From NCBI GenBank assembly GCA_964496575.1, contig CAZCAC010000120.1, positions 1 through 27,047 on the forward strand: 27,047 nt of DNA, written 5' to 3'. The notes beneath the pieces were generated by a model, which was given only the letters and a program-made list of their open reading frames with translations, was not told where the DNA came from and did not search any database. Of this stretch, positions 7,729-19,416 are shown piece by piece. Position 1 is the stretch's first letter. Each line of letters begins with the position of its first letter. The DNA is from CAZCAC01 sp964496575 (lineage in GTDB: Bacteria; Planctomycetota; UBA1135; GCA-002686595). The position numbers were made by a program, and so were the translations under genes.

Positions 7729-8562
7729 ATGGACTTCAAGAACACCTACGAGGATGCCCGCCGCGCCGCCGCCTACGACGAGCTGGAGCTAGGTGGTACC
7801 TACGATCTCTACTTCCGCAACCTGCCGGCTCTCCTGCGGCGGCACGGGGCGGGGAATCGAGCCCTGGACTTCGGCTGCGGCACGGGGCGATCGGCCCGGT
7901 TCCTGCAACGGCTCGGCTTCACCGTCACCGGTCTCGACATCTCGGCCGAGATGGTCGCCATCGCTCGCCGCAGGGACGCCGAGGGAGACTACCGCGTCAT
8001 CGAGGACGGCGACTTCGAGGTGCTGCCCGCTGGCGGTTTCGACCTCGTGCAGTCCGCCTTCACCTTCGACAACATCCCGGGTCTCGAGCGCAAGGTCCGC
8101 CTCTTTCGGGGGCTCGGCGCGCTGCTGGCGGACGACGGGATCCTGGTGAACACCGTTTCGACGCCCGAGATCTACACGCACGAGTGGGTCACCTTCTCCA
8201 CTCGCGACTATCCCGAGAACCGCGAGGCCTCTTGCGGTGACGTGGTGCGCATCGTGACCACCGACTACTCCGACGCTCGGCCGGTGGAGGACATCCTCTG
8301 GCCACACGAGGACTACCTGCGGGTCTACCGCGAAGCCGACCTCGAGCTGATGCGGGTCGAGCGGCCGCTGGCCTCCGGAGAGGAGGGTATCGCCTGGAAG
8401 AGCGAGACGAGTGTGGCTCCCTGGGCGATCTACGTGCTCCGGCGCGGCGCCGAGACGAATCGAGCGGATCTCCTCGGCAAGGGCTCGACCTTGATCACCC
8501 GCGATGTTCTTGGGTCGCGGACGCCGGGTCCGCGACGCGATCGAAGGGGTACGGCGTACTAA
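7729..8562 (+). CDS. Class I SAM-dependent methyltransferase
   Basis: ATG 7729 (277 residues) is preceded by AGAGGA at about 6 nt; the frame is open from a TTG at 7648, but that would put the start inside the putative operator. Motif I is ALDFGCGTGRSARFL (about residues 46-60), with the acidic end of strand 2 in VTGLDIS (Asp70) and a post-motif SAFTFDNIP region (about 104-112). This is the Rossmann-like SAM-binding fold of the methyltransferase type 11/25 group. No substrate-specific region is recognised. The last 25 or so residues (Arg/Gly/Asp-rich, ending RRGTAY) look like read-on beyond the fold. The gene is divergent from the MocR gene and probably under its control, and overlaps the sigma-fusion gene tail to tail by 4 nt (8559-8562). 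Confidence 0.85.
   Translation: MDFKNTYEDARRAAAYDELELGGTYDLYFRNLPALLRRHGAGNRALDFGCGTGRSARFLQRLGFTVTGLDISAEMVAIARRRDAEGDYRVIEDGDFEVLPAGGFDLVQSAFTFDNIPGLERKVRLFRGLGALLADDGILVNTVSTPEIYTHEWVTFSTRDYPENREASCGDVVRIVTTDYSDARPVEDILWPHEDYLRVYREADLELMRVERPLASGEEGIAWKSETSVAPWAIYVLRRGAETNRADLLGKGSTLITRDVLGSRTPGPRRDRRGTAY
8549..8559. repeat. Palindrome GTACGGCGTAC (copy 3 of 3)
   Basis: The palindrome lies at the very end of the methyltransferase reading frame and abuts the stop of the convergent sigma-fusion gene. The other copies are at 2703-2713 and 5994-6004. Confidence 0.5.
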
Positions 8563-11500
8563 TCGACGGTCGCCTCCACGCTCGCCGTCTCCCCCGCGAC
8601 GACCTCCACCTCCCGCGCCACCGGGGCCTCCAGCTGCTCCTGCCCCGGGAAGGTCAGTGGATCGAAACTCACGCGCCACTTCCCCACGAGGCAGCCCGCC
8701 AGGCGCGCCTTCCCGTCGCCTCCCACGAAGGAGACCACCGGCTCGACGGGGCTCTCGGCCTCGCCCAGGTAGCTGCCCCTGGCCAGGAACCCGCTCGCCG
8801 GCGTGCCGTCCGGGCGCGTCAGCGTGACCTCGATCACTCCCGCCGGCTTCACCACGAGGTCGACCCCCCGCCGGGTCTCCGCGTCCTCGAGCTCGAGTGT
8901 CTCCGACCGCTCCGGTGCAAAACCCTCGCCGGTGACCTTCACCAGGAGCGGCCACTCGTTGCGCACGCCGCGGAGCTGGTAGTAGCCCTCCTCGTCGGTT
9001 CGCACCTCCGGTTGTTCCGGGCCGGTCATGGAGACCATCGTCCCGCCGTCGCCGTCGACGGCGATCGCGACCATCCGGACCGTCCGACGCTGACCGCCGC
9101 CCTCGGTCTCGCGCGAGCGCTCCGCGCTGACCAGCGCTCCCGCGACCGGCTCGCCCACGGCATCGGTGATCCGTCCCTCGATGATGGTGACCGGGAGATC
9201 GATGTCCTCCTCGTTTCGACCGGCGCCGATGGTGAGCGACTCCACCCAGGGCATCACCCGGGACTCGTGGGTGATCTCCAGGCGGTACCGGTCGGCCTTC
9301 ACGTTCTCCAGCGAGTAGCGCCCCTGGCTGTCGGTCGTCGCCACCGGGCCCACCGGCGGGGGCGTCCCGTCCGGCTCCTCCTCGGCGGGCAACAGCCGCA
9401 CCATCGCGCCGGCCAGCGACAGGCCGGCCTCCGTGATCTTCCCCTCCAGGTCGCCGCGCGGCGCCGCGACCAGGGTGAGGCTCGCCTCGGCGCCGGGGGC
9501 GATGACTAGCTCCTGCCAGTCCCCGCCCCGCTCCGGTCCGCCGTAGCCCGGCGACACGGGCTCGAACCTCTCGGCGAAGGGACCCTCCACCAGCCGGAAG
9601 CGGTGGACCCCCGCCTCCAGGCGAGCGAAGAGGATCCGCCCCTCGGAGTCGGAGACGCGGCGCGGCTCCCCGCCACCGGGCTGGAGCCGCTCCGGACTCC
9701 AGGGAACCCCGGAGGGGGGCTCGTGCTGGACCCGCAGGCCGGGCAACGAGTGCCCCTCCGCGTCGACCACCAGCACCTCCGCCGTGGAGCCCTCCAGGAG
9801 CTCCGCCCGGTGATCGAAGTCGCCGGTCAGCGGCAGGTCGAGCACCTCGCTCGAGTACGGCGCGTGGTCCTCGTTCCGGACCCGGATCACCGCCGCCTCG
9901 CCGGGCAGGCTGCTGAGGACGCAGATCCCGTGCTCGTCGGTGACTCCCGTCCGCTGCTCGGAGCCCTCCGTGTAGACCACCGGCTCCTCGCCCGGCGAGG
10001 CGGCGATCCGCACGTTCATGGTCACGCTCGAGGGGTCGCGGACCTCCCCCTCGGGGATCAGCGAGACGGTCGCCCCTTCGACCGGCTCCCGGGTCCGGTC
10101 GTCGAGGACCTCGACGCGCACCACCGGGACCCGCTTCAGGCGCACGACGCCGAGATCGACCTCCTCGTTCCCGGCGAAGGCGATCTCGCCACGCTCGAAG
10201 GACTCGTACCCGGTCGCGTGAACCTGGACGCGCACGAGCTCGCTCGCCGACAGGCCGACGCTCTGCCGGAGGTCCTCGATCCGCACCCGGCCCTCGGGGT
10301 AGTGCCTCTTGATCTTCCCATCCTCGATGTCCGGGGCGAGCCAGCTCGAGCCCGCCAGCACCTCGAAGTCGGTCAGCGGCTGGCCGCTCTCGCCGTCGAC
10401 GACCTGGAAGGTCAGCGCGGCCGGTGCGGAGTAGACCAGGGTGACGCCGACGTCACCGGGGCTCGCGTCGACGGCCGCGCTCCGCGAGCTCCGGATGAAG
10501 GTGAGGGTCTCGGCTCTCAGTTGCAGCCGATAGGCGCAGTCCCCCTCGAGCCCGCGAAGCCGGAAGCGGCCGTCCGAGGCGACCGGAGCCGTCGGGGCGC
10601 CGACCGAGGCGAAGGTGCCCAGGCCCAGCCCCCCCTCGTCGTCCTCCCGCAGCGGCACGGCGCGCACGTGGAGCGTCTCGTCCCCGTCCGCGGGGAGGCC
10701 GATCACCTGACCGGCGATCTCGTACCCTTGCGCGAGCGTCACCAGGAGGTCGGCGACCCGTTCGCCGGGGTGGTCCGTCTGGCCCTCGATCTCGGTCGGC
10801 GGGTGATCCTCGGACTGCACGCGCAGCTTCCACGGCCCGACCGCCTGCCGGGCGATGGAAAAGCGCCCGGCCCGGTCGGTCGTCGCCACGATCGGCGTGG
10901 GGTCGTGTCCACCGAAGACGACCATCTCGCCGTGCGCGCTGCGGAAGGGACGGCGGACCTCCGCTCCCGCGACCGGGGCTCCCCCCGGATCGACGACCCG
11001 CCCCGACAGGAACACCCCCGGGTCGAGGACGCACTCGCCCACGTCGCTGGCACTCGGGTCGCCGAGGGTGACCTCCTTGCGGAACGGGGCGAAACCGTCC
11101 GCGCCCACGGAGAGGTGGCCGGTCCCCGCCTCACCCTGCGGCAGGGCGAAGCGTCCCTCTCGATCCGTCCGGGTGCTCGCCATCCCGTCGAAGGCGGAAG
11201 GGTCGAGCCCGAAGGTCGGCACCCAGGGCGAGCTGCTGTCGAAGAGCGCCACCTCGGCGCCTTCGATCGGCCGCCCGAGCTCGTTCACGACGCGCCCGAC
11301 GAGCTGCTCGTCCGGCGGGGCGACGCCGGCTGCCGATGGCCCCGCCGGCTCCGCGGCCAGCGCGGTCCGCTTCTCCGCACCGGACTCGTCGTCCGCCTGC
11401 GCCGGGTCGGTGGCCGCGCCGCCGGTGAGCCCCTCGTTCCCGTCCGGCTCCACTCCCGGCGCGGAGATGCCGGGGGGGAGGTCGCCGCCCTCCGGCGGGC

Positions 11501-12179
11501 GGGTGACGTACCAGGCCACGGAGGCCAGGGCGGAGAGGACGACGACGCAGAGGGTGGCCAGGACGGTCTTGTTCATCAGGATCAGGCTCTTCAGGAGGCC
11601 GGCGACCGGCAGCGCGCCGGAGGGCGGCACGATTCCCCCCAGCCCCGCGAAGGGGGCGAGGGCGGTACACCACCGGGCGCGCGAACGGTCGTGTCGATGG
11701 TCGAGGTCGGCTCGAAGCTGCTCGAGCCCCCGACGCAGGCGGGTCTTCACGGTCGCGACCGAGATCCCCTGCAGCTGCGCGATCTCGCCGGGGGAGAGCT
11801 CGCGATAGTAGCGCAAGTAGATCGTGGAGCGATACGGCTGCCGCAGAGCGTGCACGGAGTCCATCACCAGCTGTTGCTGTTCGAGGTCCTGCGCCTCGTC
11901 CCGGTGGATCGCCTCGGCCCGGGCGGCCCGGCTCTCGCGCTCGGAGCGCTCGCCCTCCCGTTTCAGGGTGCTGAAGGCCAGGTTGCGCACCACCCCGGCC
12001 AGCCAGGCCCGGAGCGGGCCCCGGTACCGGGGCGGACGCTCGAGGACGGCGAGCCAGGCCTGCTGGACCACGTCCTCGGCGGCGTGCTCGTCGTAGACGA
12101 GCTTCCGCGCCAGGAGGCGGAGGAAGTCCCGATTCTCTAGCAGGGCTCTTTCGCTGATCTGTGCTGCGTGCGGCGGCAT
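8559..12179 (-). CDS. ECF sigma factor fused to a membrane anchor and carboxypeptidase-regulatory-like domains
   Basis: One uninterrupted frame of 1206 residues. Residues 15-75 are sigma region 2 (FLRLLARKLVYDEHAAEDVV, RAWLAGVVRNLAF). Residues 108-160 are sigma region 4 (YLRYYRELSPGEIAQLQGIS, VATVKTRLRRGLEQL). A single transmembrane helix follows at about 204-225 (KTVLATLCVVVLSALASVAW). Then an acidic Pro/Gly linker leads to about 930 residues rich in carboxypeptidase-regulatory-like beta-sandwich repeats (GRVVNELGRPIEGAEV; GRVVDPGGAPVAGAEV; GRITDAVGEPVAGALV, each followed by TDxxGRF or TDEEGYY). The predicted topology is sigma domain in the cytoplasm and repeats outside the membrane. No separate anti-sigma factor is adjacent, so the tail may itself restrain or regulate the sigma part. 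ECF factors with C-terminal membrane extensions are known in planctomycetes. An internal ATG at residue 202 could give a separate anchored product. No good Shine-Dalgarno is seen; the 126-bp repeat abuts the start codon. Confidence 0.9.
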   Translation of the reverse strand: MPPHAAQISERALLENRDFLRLLARKLVYDEHAAEDVVQQAWLAVLERPPRYRGPLRAWLAGVVRNLAFSTLKREGERSERESRAARAEAIHRDEAQDLEQQQLVMDSVHALRQPYRSTIYLRYYRELSPGEIAQLQGISVATVKTRLRRGLEQLRADLDHRHDRSRARWCTALAPFAGLGGIVPPSGALPVAGLLKSLILMNKTVLATLCVVVLSALASVAWYVTRPPEGGDLPPGISAPGVEPDGNEGLTGGAATDPAQADDESGAEKRTALAAEPAGPSAAGVAPPDEQLVGRVVNELGRPIEGAEVALFDSSSPWVPTFGLDPSAFDGMASTRTDREGRFALPQGEAGTGHLSVGADGFAPFRKEVTLGDPSASDVGECVLDPGVFLSGRVVDPGGAPVAGAEVRRPFRSAHGEMVVFGGHDPTPIVATTDRAGRFSIARQAVGPWKLRVQSEDHPPTEIEGQTDHPGERVADLLVTLAQGYEIAGQVIGLPADGDETLHVRAVPLREDDEGGLGLGTFASVGAPTAPVASDGRFRLRGLEGDCAYRLQLRAETLTFIRSSRSAAVDASPGDVGVTLVYSAPAALTFQVVDGESGQPLTDFEVLAGSSWLAPDIEDGKIKRHYPEGRVRIEDLRQSVGLSASELVRVQVHATGYESFERGEIAFAGNEEVDLGVVRLKRVPVVRVEVLDDRTREPVEGATVSLIPEGEVRDPSSVTMNVRIAASPGEEPVVYTEGSEQRTGVTDEHGICVLSSLPGEAAVIRVRNEDHAPYSSEVLDLPLTGDFDHRAELLEGSTAEVLVVDAEGHSLPGLRVQHEPPSGVPWSPERLQPGGGEPRRVSDSEGRILFARLEAGVHRFRLVEGPFAERFEPVSPGYGGPERGGDWQELVIAPGAEASLTLVAAPRGDLEGKITEAGLSLAGAMVRLLPAEEEPDGTPPPVGPVATTDSQGRYSLENVKADRYRLEITHESRVMPWVESLTIGAGRNEEDIDLPVTIIEGRITDAVGEPVAGALVSAERSRETEGGGQRRTVRMVAIAVDGDGGTMVSMTGPEQPEVRTDEEGYYQLRGVRNEWPLLVKVTGEGFAPERSETLELEDAETRRGVDLVVKPAGVIEVTLTRPDGTPASGFLARGSYLGEAESPVEPVVSFVGGDGKARLAGCLVGKWRVSFDPLTFPGQEQLEAPVAREVEVVAGETASVEATVD

Positions 12180-12305
12180 CCTGATCGACTCGTAGTCGGT
12201 TTCTGCGCGCTGCGCGCAGAGTGCAGGTTCGGAGGGAATCGAGGCCTTCGAGAATCGTGATCCGAACAGTCTGTTGACCGGTTGGGTTGCGGGCGGCAGC
12301 CCGCG
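12180..12305. repeat. 126-bp intergenic repeat with two hairpins, copy A
   Basis: It aligns without gaps to 20080-20205 (offset exactly 7900), with about 101 of 120 positions identical by hand count over 12181-12300. It contains a hairpin with 8-bp arms (TCTGCGCG, loop CTG, CGCGCAGA) at 12202-12220 and a second one, GCGGGC/GCCCGC, at 12289-12304. Conserved blocks between them include AGAATCGTG and TCCGAACAGT. It begins one base before the sigma-fusion start codon, so it forms that gene's leader. The rest of the divergent gap, 12306-12493, shows no gene and probably carries the lipoprotein promoter. Confidence 0.75.
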
Positions 12306-12493
12306 CTACGAGGTATCCGACGGGGAATACGGGAGGATTCAGCGAAGTGGAGAACAATGTCGTGCAGCCGTATCGAGCCGGGGTTCCTGACCTTCTCCGA
12401 ACATGGGTCTTCCACACGGGCAGCGGAGGATTGACGCCCCGGGGTGGCCCGGGGATCCTGTACGGGACCCCGCGACTCCGGATCCGCCTGCCG

Positions 12494-13048
12494 ATGAAAA
12501 CGCTCTGTAACCTCCTCGTGCTCGTGGCGAGCTTCGCGCTCGCCGCCTGCAGTTCGATCAGCGTCACCGCCGACTACGACCCGGAGACCGATTTCCGTTC
12601 CCTGGGCACCTTCTCGTGGGTTCCGGAGGATCCGGACGCCGAGGTCGATCCCCGGGCGGGCAACTCGCTGGTCAGCGACCGGGTGACGGCGGCGATCGAG
12701 CGGACCCTGCAGGCTCGGGGCTACCAGCAGGTCGACCTGTCGGCCGACTTCCTGGTGGGCTTCTCGATCAGCGTGCGCACCGGCGTCGAGTCGGCCCCCT
12801 CCTCCTCGGCCCGCTTCCACTACGGTTACTACGGGCGCTACGGCGGGATCGGCTACAGCACCGGCACCGAGCTCCGGGAGTTCGATGAGGGCGAGCTGGT
12901 CGTCGATTTCGTCGATCCGACTTCGAACAAGCTGATCTGGCGGGGCACCGCCAAGACGCGGCTCACCTCCGATCAGAGTCCCGAGAAGTCGAAGGCGACG
13001 ATCGACGAGGCGGTGACCCGGCTGCTCGATCAGTTCCCGCCGTCCTGA
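12494..13048 (+). CDS. DUF4136 lipoprotein
   Basis: ATG 12494 gives 184 residues with a lipoprotein signal (MKTLCNLLVLVASFALAAC; lipobox LAAC, Cys19). The mature part starts with SSISVTADYDPETDFRSL...FSWVP and continues with VTAAIERTLQARGYQQV, ADFLVGF and a late DFVDPTSNKLIWRGTA. This is the standard layout of DUF4136 proteins, small envelope lipoproteins of unknown role. Length is typical. A Tyr/Gly-rich stretch (about residues 104-120) precedes the last strands. The open frame extends upstream to 12287, but only ATG 12494 starts a lipoprotein signal. It is divergent from the sigma-fusion gene. Confidence 0.88.
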   Translation: MKTLCNLLVLVASFALAACSSISVTADYDPETDFRSLGTFSWVPEDPDAEVDPRAGNSLVSDRVTAAIERTLQARGYQQVDLSADFLVGFSISVRTGVESAPSSSARFHYGYYGRYGGIGYSTGTELREFDEGELVVDFVDPTSNKLIWRGTAKTRLTSDQSPEKSKATIDEAVTRLLDQFPPS

Positions 13049-13387
13049 TCGCCGCGTCCGCCTGGAGCTCGGGGTGGTGGAACAGGAGAACGACGCCAAC
13101 GACCACCGTAATCGCTCCCAGCACCGCGAGCAGGGGCGTGCTGATGGCGAGGACTCCGGCCGACGCCGTTACCCCGAGAAAAGCGAAGGGCCGTCCCCGC
13201 GGACGGCGGAATAGCGGATGACGGGGGCTCTGCGGCGGCCTCACCCCGAGTCCCCCGTCCCTCAACCGGTCTGGCCACGGATAGGCTCGATCAGCCGTCC
13301 CCCCGACTCCCGTATCTGTCGTATGGTTGAGTGTCCCGATCTCGGCCCAGCAAGCGAATCCCCGGCACTCTGTAGGAGTACAAACGA
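13049..13387. other. Intergenic region, no confident gene
   Basis: On the minus strand a frame (12963-13400) encodes a hydrophobic stretch FAFLGVTASAGVLAI...GAITVVVGVVLLF, which could be a small membrane protein, but its start is unclear and its end runs 86 bases into the DUF4136 gene. A hairpin GCCGTCC/GGACGGC with a CCGC loop lies at 13190-13207 without a T-run. The right end should hold the promoter of the next gene, whose Shine-Dalgarno AGGAG lies 9 nt before ATG 13388. Confidence 0.4.
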
Positions 13388-15379
13388 ATGAAGCGATCAT
13401 TGACCCTGGCCGCCTGCCTGTGCCTCACCAGCCTGGCCTCCGCCCAGCTGTCGCTGGAAGACTTCGACAGCGGCACCTGGCCGCCCGTCGGCTGGACGGT
13501 CACCGACAACATCGGCAACGGCAGCGTCTGGAACACCAGCTCCTACTACCCGCAGGGGAACCTGTCCGGTGGGATGGGCGAGTGCGCCGCGATGGACGAC
13601 GACGTTCTGGGCACCGGGCAGCGGACCGACACCGAGCTGATCACGCCGGCGTTCGACATTTCGGGCAACCACTACTACCTGGAGTTCGATCACCACTTCC
13701 AGGTCTGGGCGACCGACATCGGCACCGTGGACATCAGCGTCGGTGGTGGCCCCTGGACGAACCTGAAGACCGTCGCCTTCGACATCACCGAGCACGCGGA
13801 GATCTACCTCGACGCCTATGCGGGTTCCACGAACTGCCAGCTGCGCTTCCGATACGATGACCGGGGAAGCTGGGGGTACTGGTGGCACGTCGACAACGTG
13901 GAGGTGTTTCAGGGAGATCCGCCCCCGGTTCCGGTGTGGGAGGAGCACTTCGACAGCGGTACCTGGCCGCCTGTCGGCTGGACGGTCATCGACAACATCG
14001 GCAACGGCAACGTCTGGAACACCAGCTCGTTCTGGGGCATCGGCAACGCGGCCGGTGGTACGGGTGAAGCCGCAGCGATCAACGACGACATCCTCGGTTC
14101 CGGGCAGCGGACCGACACCGAGTTGATCACCTCCGCCTTCGACATTCCGAGCGGCCCCTACTACCTGGAGTTCAACAACAACTTCCTGAACTACGACTAC
14201 GCCGGCGTCGGTGACGTGGACATCAGCGTCGGAGGCGGTCCCTGGGTCGCCCTGAAGTCCTACACCACGGATTCCGGCGGGCGCGCCTCGATCAGTCTCG
14301 ATGACTACGACGGCTCGACGGGCTGCCAGCTCCGCTTCCGCTTCGACGACTTGGGCTACTGGGCCTATTGGTGGTACATCGATGACGTCGTGGTGGTCGA
14401 GGGAGATCCGCCTCCGACCCCGATCTGGGAAGAGGACTTCGACGGCGGCGTCTTTCCGCCGGTCGGCTGGACGGTCATCGACAACGTCGGCAACGGCAAC
14501 GTCTGGAACCTCAGCTCGACCTGGTCCAAGGGAAACCTTTCCGGTGGAACGGGTGAGGCCGCTGCGATCGACGACGACGAGATCGGCTCGGGCAACGAGA
14601 CCGACACCGAGCTCCACACGCCGGCTTTCGACGTGCCGAACAGCGGATTGCTTTTCATGTACACCCACATCTTCTACCAGCCCTGGGTCAACGAGGAAGG
14701 CAGGCTCGACATCAGCGTCGACGGCGGTCCCTGGACCAACCTGATCACCTACACCAATGCCTCCACTGGGCGGGTGGAGATCGACATGGATCCGTACGCG
14801 GGCAGCAACGTCCAGATCCGCTTCCACTACGACGATCTGAACGACTGGGGGTACTACTGGCACGTCGACGATGTCGGTCTCTACAACCCCAATGTCAGCC
14901 CGGGGATTCCGTACTGCTTCGGCGACGGCAGCGGCGCACCCTGTCCCTGCGGCAACGACAACGACGGCACGCTGCCCGAGGCGGGCTGTGGAAACGGCCA
15001 GTACACCTCCGGTGCACGCCTGAGCGCAAGTGGTCTGGCCAGCCTGTCCGCCGACACCCTGGTCCTGCACGGTGAGAACACCGAGCACAACCAGAGCGGC
15101 CTCTACTTCCAGGCAGACAACGACCTCTCCCCGGGCAGCATCTGGGGCGACGGTTTGCGCTGCGCCGGTGGCCAGCTGAAACGCCTCGGTGTCCGCTTCT
15201 CCGACGGTACTGGCTACTCCGACACCTCCGTGTGGGCGACCTCGATCTCGGACAAGGCCGGCAACATCACGGCGGGTGATACCAAGTACTACCAGCTGTG
15301 GTACCGGAACCCGTACCAGTCGCCCTGCGCCACCGAGTTCAATACCAGCAACGGCGTGGCCATCTCGTGGGCCCCGTGA
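13388..15379 (+). CDS. Secreted triple-repeat (choice-of-anchor-J-like) protein with planctomycete C-terminal module
   Basis: The product has 663 residues. A signal peptide (MKRSLTLAACLCLTSLASAQ) is followed by three homologous domains of about 162 residues (about 22-180, 185-342, 348-506). Each opens FDSGTWPPVGWTVxDNIGNG, has TDTELITPAFDI in the middle, then VDISVGGGPW, and closes with CQLRFRYDDxGxWGYWWHVD. This resembles choice-of-anchor-J/cleaved-adhesin beta-sandwich domains that bind glycans or surfaces. The last 150 residues are the Cys-rich module YCFGDGSGAPCPCGNDNDG...GLYFQA...WGDGLRCAGG...YYQLWYRNP...FNTSNGVAISWAP, shared with the disrupted gene at 528-2448 and the scrap at 24518-24655. 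It is probably extracellular or surface-attached. It starts after a good Shine-Dalgarno and ends 51 bases before a terminator. It is the intact reference for the module. Confidence 0.88.
   Translation: MKRSLTLAACLCLTSLASAQLSLEDFDSGTWPPVGWTVTDNIGNGSVWNTSSYYPQGNLSGGMGECAAMDDDVLGTGQRTDTELITPAFDISGNHYYLEFDHHFQVWATDIGTVDISVGGGPWTNLKTVAFDITEHAEIYLDAYAGSTNCQLRFRYDDRGSWGYWWHVDNVEVFQGDPPPVPVWEEHFDSGTWPPVGWTVIDNIGNGNVWNTSSFWGIGNAAGGTGEAAAINDDILGSGQRTDTELITSAFDIPSGPYYLEFNNNFLNYDYAGVGDVDISVGGGPWVALKSYTTDSGGRASISLDDYDGSTGCQLRFRFDDLGYWAYWWYIDDVVVVEGDPPPTPIWEEDFDGGVFPPVGWTVIDNVGNGNVWNLSSTWSKGNLSGGTGEAAAIDDDEIGSGNETDTELHTPAFDVPNSGLLFMYTHIFYQPWVNEEGRLDISVDGGPWTNLITYTNASTGRVEIDMDPYAGSNVQIRFHYDDLNDWGYYWHVDDVGLYNPNVSPGIPYCFGDGSGAPCPCGNDNDGTLPEAGCGNGQYTSGARLSASGLASLSADTLVLHGENTEHNQSGLYFQADNDLSPGSIWGDGLRCAGGQLKRLGVRFSDGTGYSDTSVWATSISDKAGNITAGDTKYYQLWYRNPYQSPCATEFNTSNGVAISWAP
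13460..14890 (+). repeat. Three tandem domain repeats of about 486-489 bp
   Basis: The coding repeats start at comparable codons near 13462, 13948 and 14437 (periods 486 and 489 bp), with long identical stretches such as GGCTGGACGGTCATCGACAA. The two later units are alike, while the third differs in its opening (DGGVFPP instead of DSGTWPP). This is recent internal duplication of one domain, not a CRISPR or satellite array. Confidence 0.8.
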
Positions 15380-15429
15380 TTCGCGCGGACTCGTCGACTA
15401 CCGGTTGACGGGTCACGTCCAGTTACTCG

Positions 15430-15465
15430 AGAGCCGGCGGCGGTACCTCCGCGGCCGGCTCTTTC
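15430..15465. terminator. Intrinsic terminator between convergent genes
   Basis: AGAGCCGGC (15430-15438) pairs perfectly with GCCGGCTCT (15454-15462), a 9-bp stem with a 15-nt loop, and a short T-run follows on the plus strand. It lies 51 bases after the stop of the triple-repeat protein gene and 17 before the end of carB, so it could serve both strands. Confidence 0.65.
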
Positions 15466-15478
15466 GTGGGGTGCGGGG

Positions 15479-18757
<3,279 letters not shown>

Positions 18758-19323
18758 TCAGCTGGGCCTGGCTGGTGGTGGATCTGGCTGCATGAGGGCG
18801 GCGCTCGCGATGGAAAGCGCCGGAGTTGCGCGGGATTGAACCACAGGATCTCCGCCATGTCGACGAGTGGGCCTCCGAATGATCGCCCGGCACTCGACTT
18901 CGGGACGGAACGGTGCCATCGCCGGGCCAAGCCCCCCCCGACGGAGGCGCCACGGTGGGCCCTGCTCCAGCTCCCTGCCGGAGAGTGCCGGAAGGTTTCC
19001 CGGACGAGCCCGGGCCGGCGGGGCGGAGCTTCCTGGAGAGCAGTCTCCGGTGCGCCAGCCCGCCCGCTGCCCCGGACCGGAGCCGGGTCGAGGATCGGCC
19101 GGGGGACGTCTCTGCATGGTCATCGTCATCCGGTGCTCCCACGAGAGCGAGGTCACCTGGGGAACGGTGATTCGGCGTGGACCCGGAGACTTTGCAGGCG
19201 AGTCCCGTGAGATTGAGAGGACCTAACCGTCGGCATCGAGGTGAAGCGCGGCCTTCTCCGGGCTGATCGCTCGAGCTTCGAGGCGACTGGAGATTCGATT
19301 CTGCGCGGAGACGCAATCGATCC

Positions 19324-19332
19324 TGCTAGACT
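19324..19332 (+). promoter_or_regulatory. Candidate extended -10 box
   Basis: TGCTAGACT matches an extended -10 element and lies about 85 nt before the start of the small Tat-signal gene. No clear -35 is present. A hairpin follows at 19360-19380. Confidence 0.35.
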
Positions 19333-19359
19333 CCGGTTTCAGTCTCGGGGGGAAGACCG

Positions 19360-19380
19360 GCCCCGACGAGGTGTCGGGGC
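19360..19380 (+). promoter_or_regulatory. Leader hairpin upstream of the Tat-signal gene
   Basis: GCCCCGAC and GTCGGGGC form a perfect 8-bp stem with a GAGGT loop in the presumed leader. No T-run follows, so it is more likely a stability or regulatory structure than a terminator. The Shine-Dalgarno AAGGAGGA lies 25-32 bases downstream. Confidence 0.45.
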
Positions 19381-19416
19381 GATCTGATCCGCCACGAGCT
19401 TCACAAGGAGGAGCCG

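Larger units (their letters stand above)
18758..19416. other. Gene-poor 659-bp region upstream of carB
   Basis: Several frames are open on both strands, but none has domain motifs, a signal sequence or a plausible start; they are Arg/Pro/Gly-rich as expected from GC-rich non-coding DNA. The region must contain the carB promoter (minus strand) and, at its right end, a candidate promoter and a leader hairpin for the gene at 19417. No carA-like or leader-peptide feature was recognised. Confidence 0.5.

Noticed and set aside
9603..12140. Long plus-strand frame (845 codons) opposite the sigma-fusion gene
   Set aside because: It is a GC-bias shadow, rich in Arg, Gly, Asp and Val without domain motifs, fully opposite a gene with clear domains.
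12963..13400. Minus-strand frame with a hydrophobic stretch
   Set aside because: It may be a small membrane protein, but it overlaps the DUF4136 gene end, has no good start or Shine-Dalgarno and no known family; it is described only under the intergenic region.
13460..14890. Regularly spaced repeats suggesting an array
   Set aside because: The period is about 487 bp and stays in frame; these are three duplicated protein domains, not CRISPR.
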